This document shows, piece after piece, positions 44,978-57,094 of a stretch of DNA of 64,000 bases (position 1 is its first letter; every line of letters begins with the position of its first letter). A model generated the notes under the pieces. The model was not told the DNA's origin. It ran no database searches and saw only the letters and a program-made list of their open reading frames with translations. This DNA comes from Balanoglossus misakiensis. Its lineage: Eukaryota > Hemichordata. Both the position numbers and the translations under genes were made by a program. Where the stretch lies: NCBI GenBank assembly GCA_040954595.2, contig CM082598.2, positions 7,626,001-7,690,000 on the forward strand. The letters are read 5' to 3'.

Positions 44978-47057
44978 ATGTCTTTCGAAGACGCTTTCAT
45001 TTCATTTTTCGCGTAAGTTAAACCCGGTTAATGTATTTCTACAACCATTTGTTTGTGAGGCAAGCCTTTCCCTTTACCTTTAGACATTAGTATGGCATGG
45101 ATCAATTTGAAAGGGGGGGGGGGGGGGTCTGGGCAAGCGCCCACCCATATAAACGCCCGGGCGCTAACGCCGTCTCGAGTACGGGTAGTACATGGGAATA
45201 CTTCGCAGGAGTTTCTTAAAAAGTATTAGTATACAAGAGTACGATTAACTATTGTGAAAATCAAAATATACACATATTATTAACATGATAATAATGGTTT
45301 AGATATTGTTAATGTCTCTTTCTCTTGATTGTCAGGAACCATGAAAATGACTGGACATGCAAGGAGTGCAGTTTCCTTAATGATGCCAATGCAGAATGTT
45401 GCCGTGTTTGTCATGCAATCAGGTAAGATACCTTCTAGTAAATGTTATTTCTTCTAAAATACTTTCTAGTAAATGTATGGGAGTGTAATTTAGAGTCGTC
45501 GCCAGTGTATTCTGCCCAGAATACACTGGGGAAGACTGTAAACACTCTTGCCTGTTGTTACTTTGTGTCACGATTAATTTCGAATACAGTGGAGCAATTT
45601 ACAACTACAAAATAATACTTAATTTTGAAAAAGAATACATTTCAGTGAAAGTCATTACTGCCCTATATTGGTATAATCCAAGTTATGGCAACAATTACTT
45701 CTGGAAGTGGCTGGCTGAACATGGCTGGCACAAGCGAAGCTAAAAACAAGCATACTATTTGTGTTATTATGGAGAAGCCCATATCACTCCAATATTTAAG
45801 TTATTCATAAATCTGAAGCACTGAATAATTAATATACATGTACATGGTTTGGAAAAATTAACTTGTTTTATATTACTTGTATTGTAATATATGCTTCAGA
45901 ACACATTTGGCTGTGTGTGTAAAGTCATCCCTCCGTTGCAGTAGACACAGTTGGAAACAGAGTGAGAGACACTGATATTTTTGTATTAGGGGAAACCCTA
46001 AATCTGGAGTCATGCTGTGTTCAGTGTAGTTGGTCCTTGCTATCAAAGAGTAATTAGAGAGGAAGTTCCTGAAGTTTTCAAAGTAGTTGATGAACATTTA
46101 CAGCAAGTTCATGTAATGTAATTTAGTAACTAGTTCCTCAAGTGTGTCATTATTTACATGTATGTGGGTGTCAAGATAATGATCGAGTTGCTCCAATGTC
46201 TCCCACACTGAAGCTATACAATGAATTGCAATGTGTAATTACCTCACATTTATACTACCCTGGTATAGTTTTCTGTTTGAATATTTCTCAGTCATTTTAT
46301 GCCTAAGTAGCTGGGGAAGCATGATATTTGAAACTACAACAGCAACAACAAAAAACATGATTTAAATATTGTAAACATATTTTGTCTTGATTGTCAGGAA
46401 CCAGGAAAATGACTGCCCTGGGTGGACGTGCGAGAAGTGCACTTTCCTAAATGATGCCAAAGCGGAATGTTGTCTCATTTGTCATGCAATCAGGTAAGAT
46501 ACCTTTTAGTAAATATATGGGGGTGTAATTTAAATACTCTTGCCTGTTGTTACTTGGTGTATAAATTTGGAGATTTTTGTCTGCTACGCCGAAGATACTA
46601 TTTTACATGTAAATGACAATGTATAATTACCACATATTAATACTACCATGGTGAAGTTTTGTTTTTGAATATTTTCTTAGTCATTTTATGCCAAAGTGGT
46701 TGATGCAGCCTGATATTTGCAATAATAGTAGCAACAACAAAAACATGATTTAAATATTGTAAACATTTTTTGTCTTGATTGTCAGGAACCAGGAAAATGA
46801 CTGGACGTGCAAGAAGTGCACTTTCCTCAATGATGCCAAAGCGGAATGTTGCCTCATTTGTCAGACAATCAGGTAAGATACCTTTTAGTAAATCTATGGG
46901 GGGGGATTTATTGAATACTCTTGCCTATTATGACATTACTTACTGTTGGTGTATACAAGAAGTTTCAAAATCAAATGGACTTTATTCTTCAATTTGTGTT
47001 AGGAAACGAGATACATCTAAAGATGATGAGGAATGGCGGTGCATTGGAAAGGAAAAG
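44978..47057 (+). CDS. RanBP2-type zinc-finger gene with three zinc-finger exons
   Basis: Five exons join in phase, all internal junctions phase 2: 44978-45012 (MSFEDAFISFFA), 45336-45422, 46398-46493, 46786-46872, 47003-47057. They total 360 coding bases with no stop. Each of the three middle exons encodes one RanBP2/NZF-type zinc finger, for example NDWTCKECSFLNDANAECCR, with W-x-C-x2-C and C-x2-C pairs and the NDA loop. Such fingers bind ubiquitin or single-stranded RNA. The fifth exon is acidic and basic (KRDTSKDDEEWRCIGKEK) and ends at GTAAGC, so more exons follow. The zinc-finger exons and about 40 bases of preceding intron (TGTCTTGATTGTCAG) are recent duplicates. Exon 3 has three extra codons (CPG insertion). 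Downstream partner exons may be those at 59757-61292 across a repeat-filled intron, but the phases do not directly match. Confidence 0.75.
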
Positions 47058-47081
47058 GTAAGCATGAGTGACACATGTACC

Positions 47082-47083
<2 letters not shown>

Positions 47084-47120
<37 letters not shown>
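47084..47120. repeat. (ATT)n microsatellite
   Basis: Marks the junction of the first 1.6-kb tandem unit. The same ATT tract recurs at the end of each unit. Confidence 0.9.
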
Positions 47121-47122
<2 letters not shown>

Positions 47123-50100
47123 GTTAAGGGGTTTAAAGAATTATATAAACAATCTATCAATTTAATAAGCACGGGTGGATTTCCTGTACAATCATTCGTG
47201 ATACTTCAGATTCATAAAGACAACATTTTTCAAAGTGGCCTATGTATCTAAAATTGCAGACGACGTTTCAACGCTTTCGGTTGGAGATTTTCTACCTAAT
47301 ATTCACAAAAAGACCTCGGGTATTGTTAAACACTATTTAAAACCTTGTTACCCAGTGAGTCTGGTGGCGTGTGTACGACAGATCTGAGGTACAAAACTTC
47401 GCTCGAAACCCAACACGAGTTGGAGACCGAGTTTATTTACGTACAACATGTAGCAATTTTTCGTATGTTTGCGCGCGCTCTGAAATCACGCGATGTCAAC
47501 TGAGTGTGAACGAGCTGTTTCGCGTCGTGTCGTCTGCCCAGTTTTCGTGGCTAAAACGACAGGAATAATACCCCAGTTGGCTTTAGAATTGCACATATCA
47601 TGAGATTTGAGCGCCATAGAAACCGCAGATATCGTGGAACAGGAAGGTTAGTGTTAAAATTATTGTTTTTAATCAAAGTATTGACCTCTGAGTTATGCTA
47701 CGTTTGTGTCGGTGTCAAACGGACGCAATGTTTACAATACAAGGCAGCCAAATAGAATCAGAGAAATGAAGAAATGTTATCACGATATTTTGGATTTCGT
47801 GTTATTATTTCTCGGGAATTTTATTGTTTTCTCAGACGAGGTGACAGGACAGACACACGAGGCATCTCGCGGTTCCGTTTTCAATGTTGAATTTTATGTT
47901 TTGGCTGTATTTGCGTGTCAGCTGACAGGTCTTCGCATTCATCAGAAGCTATCGTGCGTCGCTGAGATTTGATTCTTCATAGACGAAAATTATTTCATAA
48001 CCATACCAAATAAAACATTTCCAGAAATTTAGAAGTTTGCAGAGTTTTCTGCTAGTTGTCTATTTAGTGTTGAAGTCACGCTGAACTGCCAAATTTAACA
48101 CAGACTCGCTGTCAATACTCAAACAGTGTACTTCTACGAGTGTGTCCTGTAACTGCCTTCCTTCAATAACCCATGTCATACAACAACAAATAGACGGTAA
48201 ACGTTTATGCAATACCAATGAATTTATGTTTTAAAACTGGTCGACAGTCTGGAAATGCATGAACAATCGATTGATTGGATTCCTTAACGATACTATTGTA
48301 TCTTGTATTTTTTTGTAGTTACACTGTGGAAATCGGCAGGCAGCATTGCCAGTTTTTCTGCACATGCGCAGTTCCTCTGTCTTGAAAGAAAAGTCAAATT
48401 TCACCAACTTATTATTGTGCATTCGGAAAAAAACCCAAAATATTTTCTTTGTGAACAAAAATACTGCTAGTGTGATTTTGTGTTCAAATCCAACCAATTA
48501 TTATGTAAATTGACTTGTGATACCCTCTCTTAGCACAAAAAGCATAATTTCAGCCCCAAAATGGTTGCCATAGAAACATGTGATCACTAAACGGATATCA
48601 TTTTTGTTCTTATTGAGCCAAGAAACCCCTATGGTGAAATTTTTGTGGAAATCGGTCCTATTATTATTAAAATTATTATTTTTATATAATTCTTTATTTA
48701 ATTATTATTATTATTATTACCAGTTAAGGGGTTTAAAGAATTATATAAACAATCTATCAATTTAATAAGCACGGGTGGATTTCCTGTACAATCATTCGTG
48801 ATACTTCAGATTCATAAAGACAACATTTTTCAAAGTGGCCTATGTATCTAAAATTGCAGACGACGTTTCAACGCTTTCGGTTGGAGATTTTCTACCTAAT
48901 ATTCACAAAAAGACCTCGGGTATTGTTAAACACTATTTAAAACCTTGTTACCCGGTGAGTCGAGTAGCGTGTGTACGACAGAGATGAGGTACAAAACTTC
49001 GCTCGAAACCCAACGCGAGTTGGAACCGAGTTTATTTACGTACAACATTGTAGCAATTTTTCGTATGTTTGCGCGCGCTCTGAAATCACGCGATGTCAAC
49101 TGAGTGTGAACGAGCTGTTTCGCGTTGTGTCGTCTGCCCAGTTTTCGTGGCTAAAACGACAGGAATAATACCCCAGTTGGCTTAAGAATTGCACATATCG
49201 TGAGATTTGAGCGCCATAGAAACTGCAGATATCGTGGAACAGGAAGGTTAGTGTTTAAATCATTGATTTTAATCGAAGAATTGACCTCTGAGTTATGCTA
49301 CGTTTGTGTCGGTGTCAAACGGACGCAATGTTTACACGGCAGCAAAATAAAATCGGAGAAATGAAGAAATGTTATCACGATACTTTGGATTTCGTGTTAT
49401 TATTTCTCGGGAATTTTATTGTTTTCTCAGACGAGGTGACAGGACAGACACACGAGGCATCTCGCGGTTTCGTTTTCAATTTTATGTTTTGACTGCATTT
49501 GCGTGTCAGCTGACAGGTCTTCGCATTCATCAGAAGGTATCGTGCGTCACTGAGATTTGATTCTTCCTAAACGAAAATTATTTCATAACCATACCAAATA
49601 AAACATTTCCAGAAATTTAGAAGTTTGCAGAGTTTTCTGCTAGTTGTCTACTTAGTGTTGAAGTCACGCTGAACTGCCAAATTTAACAGACTCGCCGTCA
49701 ACACTCAAAAAGTGTGTACTTCTACGAGTGTGTCCTGTAACTGCCTTCCTTCGATAACCATACAACAACAGATAGACGGTAAACGTTTATGCAATACCAA
49801 TGGATTTATGTTTTAAAACTGGTCGACAGTCAGGAAATATGCGTGAACAATCGATTGATTGGATTCCCCAGCGATACTATTGTATCTTGTGATTTTTTGT
49901 AGTGAAACTGTGGAAATCGGCAGGCTGCATTGCCAGTTGTTCTGCACATGTGCAGTTCCTCTGTCTTGAAAGAAAAGTCAAATTTCACCAACTTATAAAT
50001 GTGCATTCGGAAAATAAACCACAAATGTTTCCTTTGTGACCAAAAATACTGCCAGTGCGATTTTGTGTTCAAATCCAACCTATTATTATTTAAAGTGACT

Positions 50101-50547
50101 TGTGATACCCTCTCTTAGCACAAAAAGCATAATTTCAGCCCAAAAATGGTTGCCATAGAAACATGGGATCACTAAACGGATATCATTTTTGTTCTTTTCG
50201 AGCCAAGATACCCCTATGGTGAATTTTTTGTGGAAATCGGACCTATTATTATTAAAATTATTATTTTTATATAATTCTTTATTTAATTATTATTATTATT
50301 ATTACCAGTTTAGGGGTTTAAAGAATTATATAAACAATTTATAAATTTAATAAGCACGGGTGGATTTTCTGTACAATCATTCCTGATTCTTCAGATTCAT
50401 AATTTAGCGCTAAAGACATCATTTTTCAAAGTGGCCTATATCTAAAATTGCCGACGTTTCAACGCTTTCGTTGGAGATTTTCTACATATTCACAAAAAGA
50501 CCACGGGTATTGTTAACACTATTTAAAACCTTGTTACCCGGTGAGTC

Positions 50548-50930
50548 TGGTGAGGTCATCGTCGTAAAACCACGACCTGTTTACGGCAACTGCTACGCGC
50601 TACCGCCAACAGGCCGTGGTGGATTTGGAAGGTTTTCGCGGATCCCAGCGTCAGTTCCAGCAGCCAGACAAAGGAACCAATCAGAGAGCCCGTCTCATAA
50701 AACTGCATAACTTATTTAAATGACAGTGCAAAATGGCGGATTTAAAGCTGACAGCAGCCGAAGAGCTCGCGATAAAACGACTACTGATTGGCTAATTCCA
50801 ATGTCGTTTCTCATGAATAATTCATTAGTCTACGTCCTAAATTCCGGGGTTCCCTACTGTAATCTGCCAGAGCCCGTTTTTTGCGTAGCTCCGCAGAGCG
50901 GAAACACGGTCGGCTCTGGCTTGCGAGAAT
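50548..50930. mobile_element. Possible insertion in third 1.6-kb unit
   Basis: Absent from the other two units at the same site (after ACCCGGTGAGTCTGGTG). Contains CCAGAGCC...GGCTCTGG as an inner inverted repeat and a short ATGGCGGATTTAAAG frame of about 20 codons. No clear terminal repeats. Confidence 0.4.
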
Positions 50931-51586
50931 GGGTGAGGTAAAAAACTTTACTCTAAACCCAACGCAAGTTTATTTACGTACAACATTGTAGCAATTTTTC
51001 GAGTGTACGCGCGCGCTCTGAAATCGTGCGATGTCAACTGAGTGTGAACGAGCTGTTTCGCGTCGTGTCGTCTGTCCAGTTTTCGTGGCTAAAACGACAG
51101 GAATACTACCCCAGTTGGCTTTAGAATTGCACATATCGTGAGATTTGAGCGCCATAGAAACCGCAGATATCGTGGAACAGGAAGGTTAGTGTTAAAATCA
51201 TTGTTTTTAATCGAAATATTGACCTCTGAGTTATGCTGTGTTTGTGTCAGTGTCAAACGGACGCAATGTTTACACGGCAGCCAAATAGAATCGGGGAAAT
51301 GAAGACATGTTAGCACAATACTTTGGATTCCGTGTTATTATTTCTCGGGAATTTTATTGTTTTCTCAGACGAGGTGACAGGAAAGACACACGAGGCATCT
51401 CGCGGTTTCGTTTTCAATGTTGAATTTTATGTTTTGACTGTATAGCACAGTTCAGGGTTTACGTCATCAAAATCTAATGAATATTCATGAGTTCGAAAAT
51501 GCGGACAAAGTCGCGGGTACGCGTCGATTGCCCCCAGGACCGCCCCATCAGCTGGCTGCGCTGAGCGAGCTTTGTTTGTTTACATT

Positions 51587-53855
51587 ATGATGCCGGCGTC
51601 GACCGAACCAATTTCACTGGAAGAAAATGATGTTCCTGGTGCAAAGCTTGCATATGCATCTATTGAGAAGCACTCTGTTGAGCAACTTAAAAGGTGGCTG
51701 AAATGTAGAGGTATAAAAACAAGTGGGAAAAAAGTGGAGCTGATAGCGAGGTGAGTTCATTCAAGTTCATCATCGTAATTATTGTTTACTTCCGCATTGA
51801 CCGGCTTCTTCGGAAGCAGGCATACTAAATATTGATGTGAAATGCGTTTGAGGCAATAGAATTTCAAGAAAAAAATCGTTAAGCTTATTATTTCTTGTGA
51901 GATTATTTTGCTGTTCAATATTTCCCCACTTGTGTTTGTGTCGTCGGCACGTATGTATGCGCGCGAACGATGTTGTGCACCGCAACCCCGGTTTATAGGT
52001 CCACTGTTAATGTTTTCGTCGTTCTTCGAAACGTTGTTGTTATGCTCTGGTGTGTTTTTTATTTATGTTCTCAGATCAAGTGTCGAATAGGCGATAAAAA
52101 TATCGACGGAAATAAACTACGTGCTACGCTGTGTGGGCGATGGGGGGGGGGGGGGGACTGCCACAGGTCCTTACTGATAAAAGTAGTGTTGTTGACATGA
52201 CTATACGAGAGATATTTGCAATATTGATATGATGAACGACTTGATATTGACAGGAAAAATGTTACTAACTTGTTATGAGTCAATATTGTTACCATTGTTT
52301 ACCATCGTTTTGATATATTTTCAGGTGCCAAAACTGTATAGACAGTGGGAATGCAAGTGACATTGACCCAGCTGTTGATAATGGGCACTGGTTGCTGTTG
52401 AAGGAGAGAGTTCATTCTCACAATACTGGTGGTTGTGGTGTTATACTTCCAGTTACTGGTTGGAAGCCTCTTGGTGAGCTGGAAGGCAATGTCCCTGTCA
52501 TAACAGATGGCCACATTTACCATCACATCATAGAAAGTCATCCCGCAAGCCAAAGTGATGAAAACTCTCCAGAACATTGTCACACAGCTAAGCCTCTAAG
52601 ACGAGGAGAACAATTTTACAAATCTGGACATGTGACAGAGGTTCACGCAGTAAAAAAAAGTGGTGTATTTTATGTAAAATCAAAAGTTCATGCCAGCATG
52701 CGTAGTGCTTCTTATTTTGTAACAGTTGCTGTGTCTGTTCATTCAGGTTTTGTTAAGGGAGCAAGTTGTGAATGTAAGGCCTCTGCTCTGGGCAGGTGCA
52801 GTCATGTTGCAGCACTTTTACTATATCTTTCAAAGTATGGGAATATGTCATGTACAAGTCAACCAGCTGAATGGGGTAGGGGGGCTAAATATAATAAAAA
52901 CCCCTCTAAAGTAACTGATGTAAATTATGATAATCGAAAGGTTTTGCCAGATGTCATCAATTTTGATCCTCGTCCCCTGTCATTAAGAAATAATGAAATG
53001 AGTATAGAGGAAAGAAATGAATTTATCATAAGCCAACAGTCCTGCCATAGTGCACTGTCTTCTATGTGGGAAACTATAATACCTGTTCATTATGATGATT
53101 ACACACCAACAGATGAACATGTATCCCAACTGCAGACAAAATGCAATCTGTTGGTTGAAACTCTAAATATGGATGGGATAAATCAATTAACAGATGGACA
53201 AGGAAATAGAAATTGGCAAAATGAAAGACGCCTCCGAGTGACTGCTTCTCAGTGTAAACAAATATTCACTTGTAAAACTGATAATACAGCTGAGAATATT
53301 GTATATAATAAATTATGGGGGAAACCAGTAACTACGGCAGCTTTGGAATGGGGAAATGAAAATGAAAAAAAGGCACGGGAACAGTTTGAAGATAAATATC
53401 CAAATTTGATGGTTAGGGATACAGGGATGTGGATCAACAGCAGTTATCCTGGTTTGGGAGCGTCACCTGATGGTGTCATCACCGACACACAAGGAAACAG
53501 GTGTGGTGTACTAGAAATAAAGTGCCCATATGTGCTGAAGGCAGGAAATCCTCAGTCATTTGAGAAAGATTTGGGTGTAAAGCAACGAAATAATTTTTGT
53601 TTGGATTCTAATTTGAGATTGAAAAGAAATCATGCTTATTATTTCCAGTGCCAGATGCAAATGGGTGTGTTGGGTGTTGATATCTGCTATTTTGTTGTCT
53701 GGTCACCAAAGGGGATGGCATGTGATATAATTAAATTTGATGCAGTATTTTTCAGAGCAATAGCTAAACGCCTTGTAAACTTCCACAGAAGTAAGCTAAT
53801 ACCTGAATTTTTTTATAATGAGACTACCACGAAGATTGCCTTTGCTATCTGTTGA
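51587..53855 (+). CDS. SAP-SWIM-YqaJ nuclease of the DNA transposon
   Basis: Two exons, 51587-51750 and 52325-53855, joined in phase (AG|GTGAGT donor, TTTTCAG acceptor), 564 residues. Exon 1 encodes a SAP motif (SVEQLKRWLKCRGIKTSGKK), a DNA-binding helix pair. Exon 2 has a SWIM zinc finger (CECKASALGRCSHVAALLLY), then a complete YqaJ-like (lambda-exonuclease fold) domain. Its motifs are RRLRVTASQCKQIF, ALEWGNENEKKAREQFE, GLGASPDGVI, GVLEIKCPYV and YYFQCQMQMGV. The acidic, ExK and Gln positions are present. Ends FAIC. Such nucleases accompany ISL2EU transposases and may process DNA ends after excision. No frameshift, so it could be active. The stop codon lies six bases before a TTAA-flanked MITE. 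Confidence 0.88.
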
Positions 53856-53862
53856 CTATTAA

Positions 53863-54205
53863 AGGGACAAAGTCTCTCTCTCACTGCCCTTTTTCCATTA
53901 TGTTTTATACAAGACACCGTTTATGTCATTCTATATGCGGATATACAGTGAATCAACGTTTGACCACACACAACTTCCATTCCATTTGTAGGATATGAGA
54001 GTAAAAATCTCGCCAAAATGAATAAATGGTAAACACCGATTATTCATTGTGGCAAGTTTTTCACTCTCGTGTCTGCAAGTGGGATGAAAGTTGTGTGTGG
54101 TTGAATGTAGATTCACTATATGTCCACATGTAGAATAACATAAACGGTGTCTTGTATCAAACATAATCAATGGAAAAAGGGCAGCGAGATAGAGACTTTA
54201 TTCCT
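53863..54205. mobile_element. TTAA MITE, 343 bp, full-length fold-back
   Basis: Flanked by TTAA (53859-53862, 54206-54209). The left end AGGGACAAAGTCTCTCTCTC is mirrored by the right end, and the whole element is an imperfect palindrome of about 165-base arms. The TTAA site fits a piggyBac-like mobiliser. Relatives lie at 11507-11823 and 22840-23047. Confidence 0.9.
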
Positions 54206-54209
54206 TTAA

Positions 54210-54848
54210 GGGATATAATCATGGAAAATGTCTGCTGTTCTCCAAGTCATGTGTGTCATTTGTCACTTTTGTGTATGTATGTTTTAATGCGATGTGAAAT
54301 GAAACCACCGAGTTCAAGGGACTTGTAAATATTATATTTGAAATAATTGTATATGAATTTTAATACAAGTGTACAGTAATTAAATATTTTATAATTTATT
54401 TGAAACAAGTGTTAAGTAAAAATGTTATATGGAATATTATACATTATGAATGATTAATTGTATTACTGATAATTTTACAGCAAATCTTTTATGGCTGTGT
54501 AAGATATCTATATATAAATTCACAATTTACTGGTATTGCCAAGTGTTTAAAAAATGTTTTTGGCAGCTTATTTACAGATATTTAAGAACTTTACATTTCA
54601 TTTGTATTCCACTTTTGATGACAAAATATAATACATAACAATGTATAAGGAACCTGTGTCCTCAAGTGAACATTCATGTGTGACAAACTTTCTTTATCTT
54701 ATCAGTCAGTCTGATAATTTCTTCTGCAGAACATGACATAAATGGATAGAAAGACACACACATATATGTATATGTATATGTACATAAATATGTTAACACA
54801 CATATATTTACAGGCAGACAATGGATGCTGATTGCAACCCATGACATC
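54210..54848. other. Spacer between convergent transposon genes
   Basis: AT-rich, with TATATG-type short repeats at 54765-54810. It probably contains the 3-prime ends of both transcripts. Confidence 0.5.
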
Positions 54849-57094
54849 TCATTTTACAATAGGCTCTTGGAAATTGACTAAACAACCCGCCACAAACACC
54901 ATCTGTTAAAACACAGGCTGCAGAGATAATGGAATGGTTTTCTTTAATAACCGGAATTTTTTAATACGTTCAATAGCACGCTCCACATGTATTCTTACTC
55001 TAGCAATTTGTTTTGTTTTGATTTCTTCAGTCGCTGATAATTTGACTCTGCCTCCTAAAAATGGAGGTATGTTTAAGTCTACCTTTTTTTCATACAGTAA
55101 ATCCCTGATTGTAAAACCCCGATCAGCTAGGATAAGATCCCCTTCTTCGAGATGTTCTAGAAACCCTGACTGCTTTACAATTTCTTGGTCAGAAATAGAG
55201 CCTTCAAATGCATCTGATACATATGTTATGGCACCTGATGGAGCTATACCGATCAACACTTTGTATGTAACATGGTGCTTATAATTTGAAAACATATTGC
55301 CCTGTTGTCGGAAATGTGTGGAATGTTCAACAAAAAATTCAGAGCAGTCAATGATGGCACGAATGTTCTTAAATTTGGAGAAGCACGGAGGAAGATGTTG
55401 CCTTATTGTGTCTCGTGAAGGAAACATATCTACTCTTAGTCTAGCAAACTGCACATACAAGAATTGAATCCAGGTAATTACAACAGTGGACACGTAACTT
55501 TTTGATACACCAAACCTATATGCTATATCCTGTTGCAGCAATCCAGCACGGAGTCTCACCAGAGTTAAAAATAGTTGATTGATTGGTTTTAATTTACGTT
55601 CTGGTCCACGGCGTTTGTTTTGATTCCCATTATCAACGATGTTACGTTTCCAAAATAATAATTTGTCACGTGCTGGACCTAGAAAATTAAACACACACAT
55701 AAACTGAATCCAAGTCAGGCCACAATAAAATTTACATTTTGCATCATCATTCTTTACATCTTCAACACTGAATTTGCCAGTGGCTTCCTGGTTCAAACAG
55801 TGAGAACATTCACGTTTAACATCATTTTTTAACAACACTAACTCATTTTTCAGAATTGCATTTTCAGCTTTCAAATGAATAAGTAGGTCGATGTTTTGAA
55901 GCTTGAAGTCTGTTTGTGTCCCCACAGTAGCTGTTTCCTTGCTGTCCTTGAGGGGTGATGAACAGTTTTCATCCGGCTGGGTTTTAGGCACTGAAAAATA
56001 AATAAATAAAGATAAAGCGGTATACTCATGTGCAATCAATGATTTCTGACAGGTACAACAGTTACACAGCGCTATGAAGTTTTAGTACTGTTTTTGTTCA
56101 ATGAGAAAACATTATAGATAGCACACAAATGTGAACATTAATACTTATTGGTGTCAGTGATACCAAACCAATAACCACATGACACAGTAATAATATAATT
56201 GAGCATAATAGGCAGTAAAAATTATACCTGTCACATGATCTTTACTGAAAGCTTGTTCTTCAAACTCTGCATCTTGTCTCACTCTCTTCTGTTGTTTCAT
56301 GGGAATCGGTATGTCTCTCAGTACTGGTCCCTTTCTCTTTCTTGACAATCTCTGTGCCTAACAAGTAACAAATATGAACAAGATTTTAATACTGATCTGA
56401 ATTTACGTGCAGGGTTGGGGTCACCGTGACCCGGTTTTGGATCAAAACATCCGACATTCCAACAGTGTTTCTAAACTCCCGAACACATTACATACAAAGT
56501 TACAGCCAAGCATTGTGTATGTGAATCCAACTACGGCCATTAACGCGCGTACAGTCCAACATTTATTCCTACTTCGTGTGTTCTCATCTTGGGTAATTAC
56601 AGTTACTAGTTACAATTTACACAATATCCATACAATACCCAAGTTAAATGGACTAAAAGTGAATGTTTATCAACAGCGACAACGCGACGAGCTCCGAAAA
56701 GCTGCTCTAGTATATGTGTCGTCTGCACACTTGTCATGGCGCCAAAGTTGACTACATCATACATGGTATATCGTGTATATGGAGTAGACCGAGACTCATT
56801 TCTGTTCAACGTTCTTACCTGTTCTGCCGTATACGTCGCCGGTATGGGGTCGGGATGGTCGCTTGTTGGTCCCTTCCTGCCTACGAAGTGGAGGCTACAA
56901 ATATAGGTGTCCTTTTTGACATTGTCGACGCCGAAACCCTGTCTCCCGCAAGCATAAATCCATTTTTGACATTTCAAAATATTTCGATGTGGCTTCGGAA
57001 ATCGGATGAAGAAAACATCTTTCATTTCAACACGATCGGTGTACCTTGAGTCACTCGTGCAATGTCCGTAACAGCAATGTTTAGTAGCGCCCAT
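54849..57094 (-). CDS. THAP-domain DDE transposase of the DNA transposon
   Basis: Three exons join in phase: 57094-56819, 56357-56228, 55990-54906. They give 496 residues. I prefer the ATG at 57094 (MGATKHCC) because THAP domains start within a few residues of the first Cys. The THAP zinc finger covers HCCYGHC, KWIYACGRQGF, ICSLHF and DPIPATY. Exon 2 is basic (SRKRKGPVLRDIPIPMKQQK). Exon 3 has a coiled-coil stretch, an HTH (LLQQDIAYRFGVSKSYVSTV), then the DDE_Tnp_4 core: IIDCSEFF, SDAFEGSISDQE, LILADRGF, RIHVERAIERIKKF. The TAA at 54906-54908 precedes a conserved-looking tail (QMVFVAGCLVNFQEPIVK) that ends at 54849. The tail is therefore probably cut off by a recent nonsense change. Confidence 0.87.

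Noticed and set aside
47371-49560. Recurrent short ORFs (for example ARSEITRCQLSVNELFRVV) in the 1.6-kb units
   Set aside because: Frames start and end differently in each copy and have no splice signals. They repeat because the DNA is duplicated.
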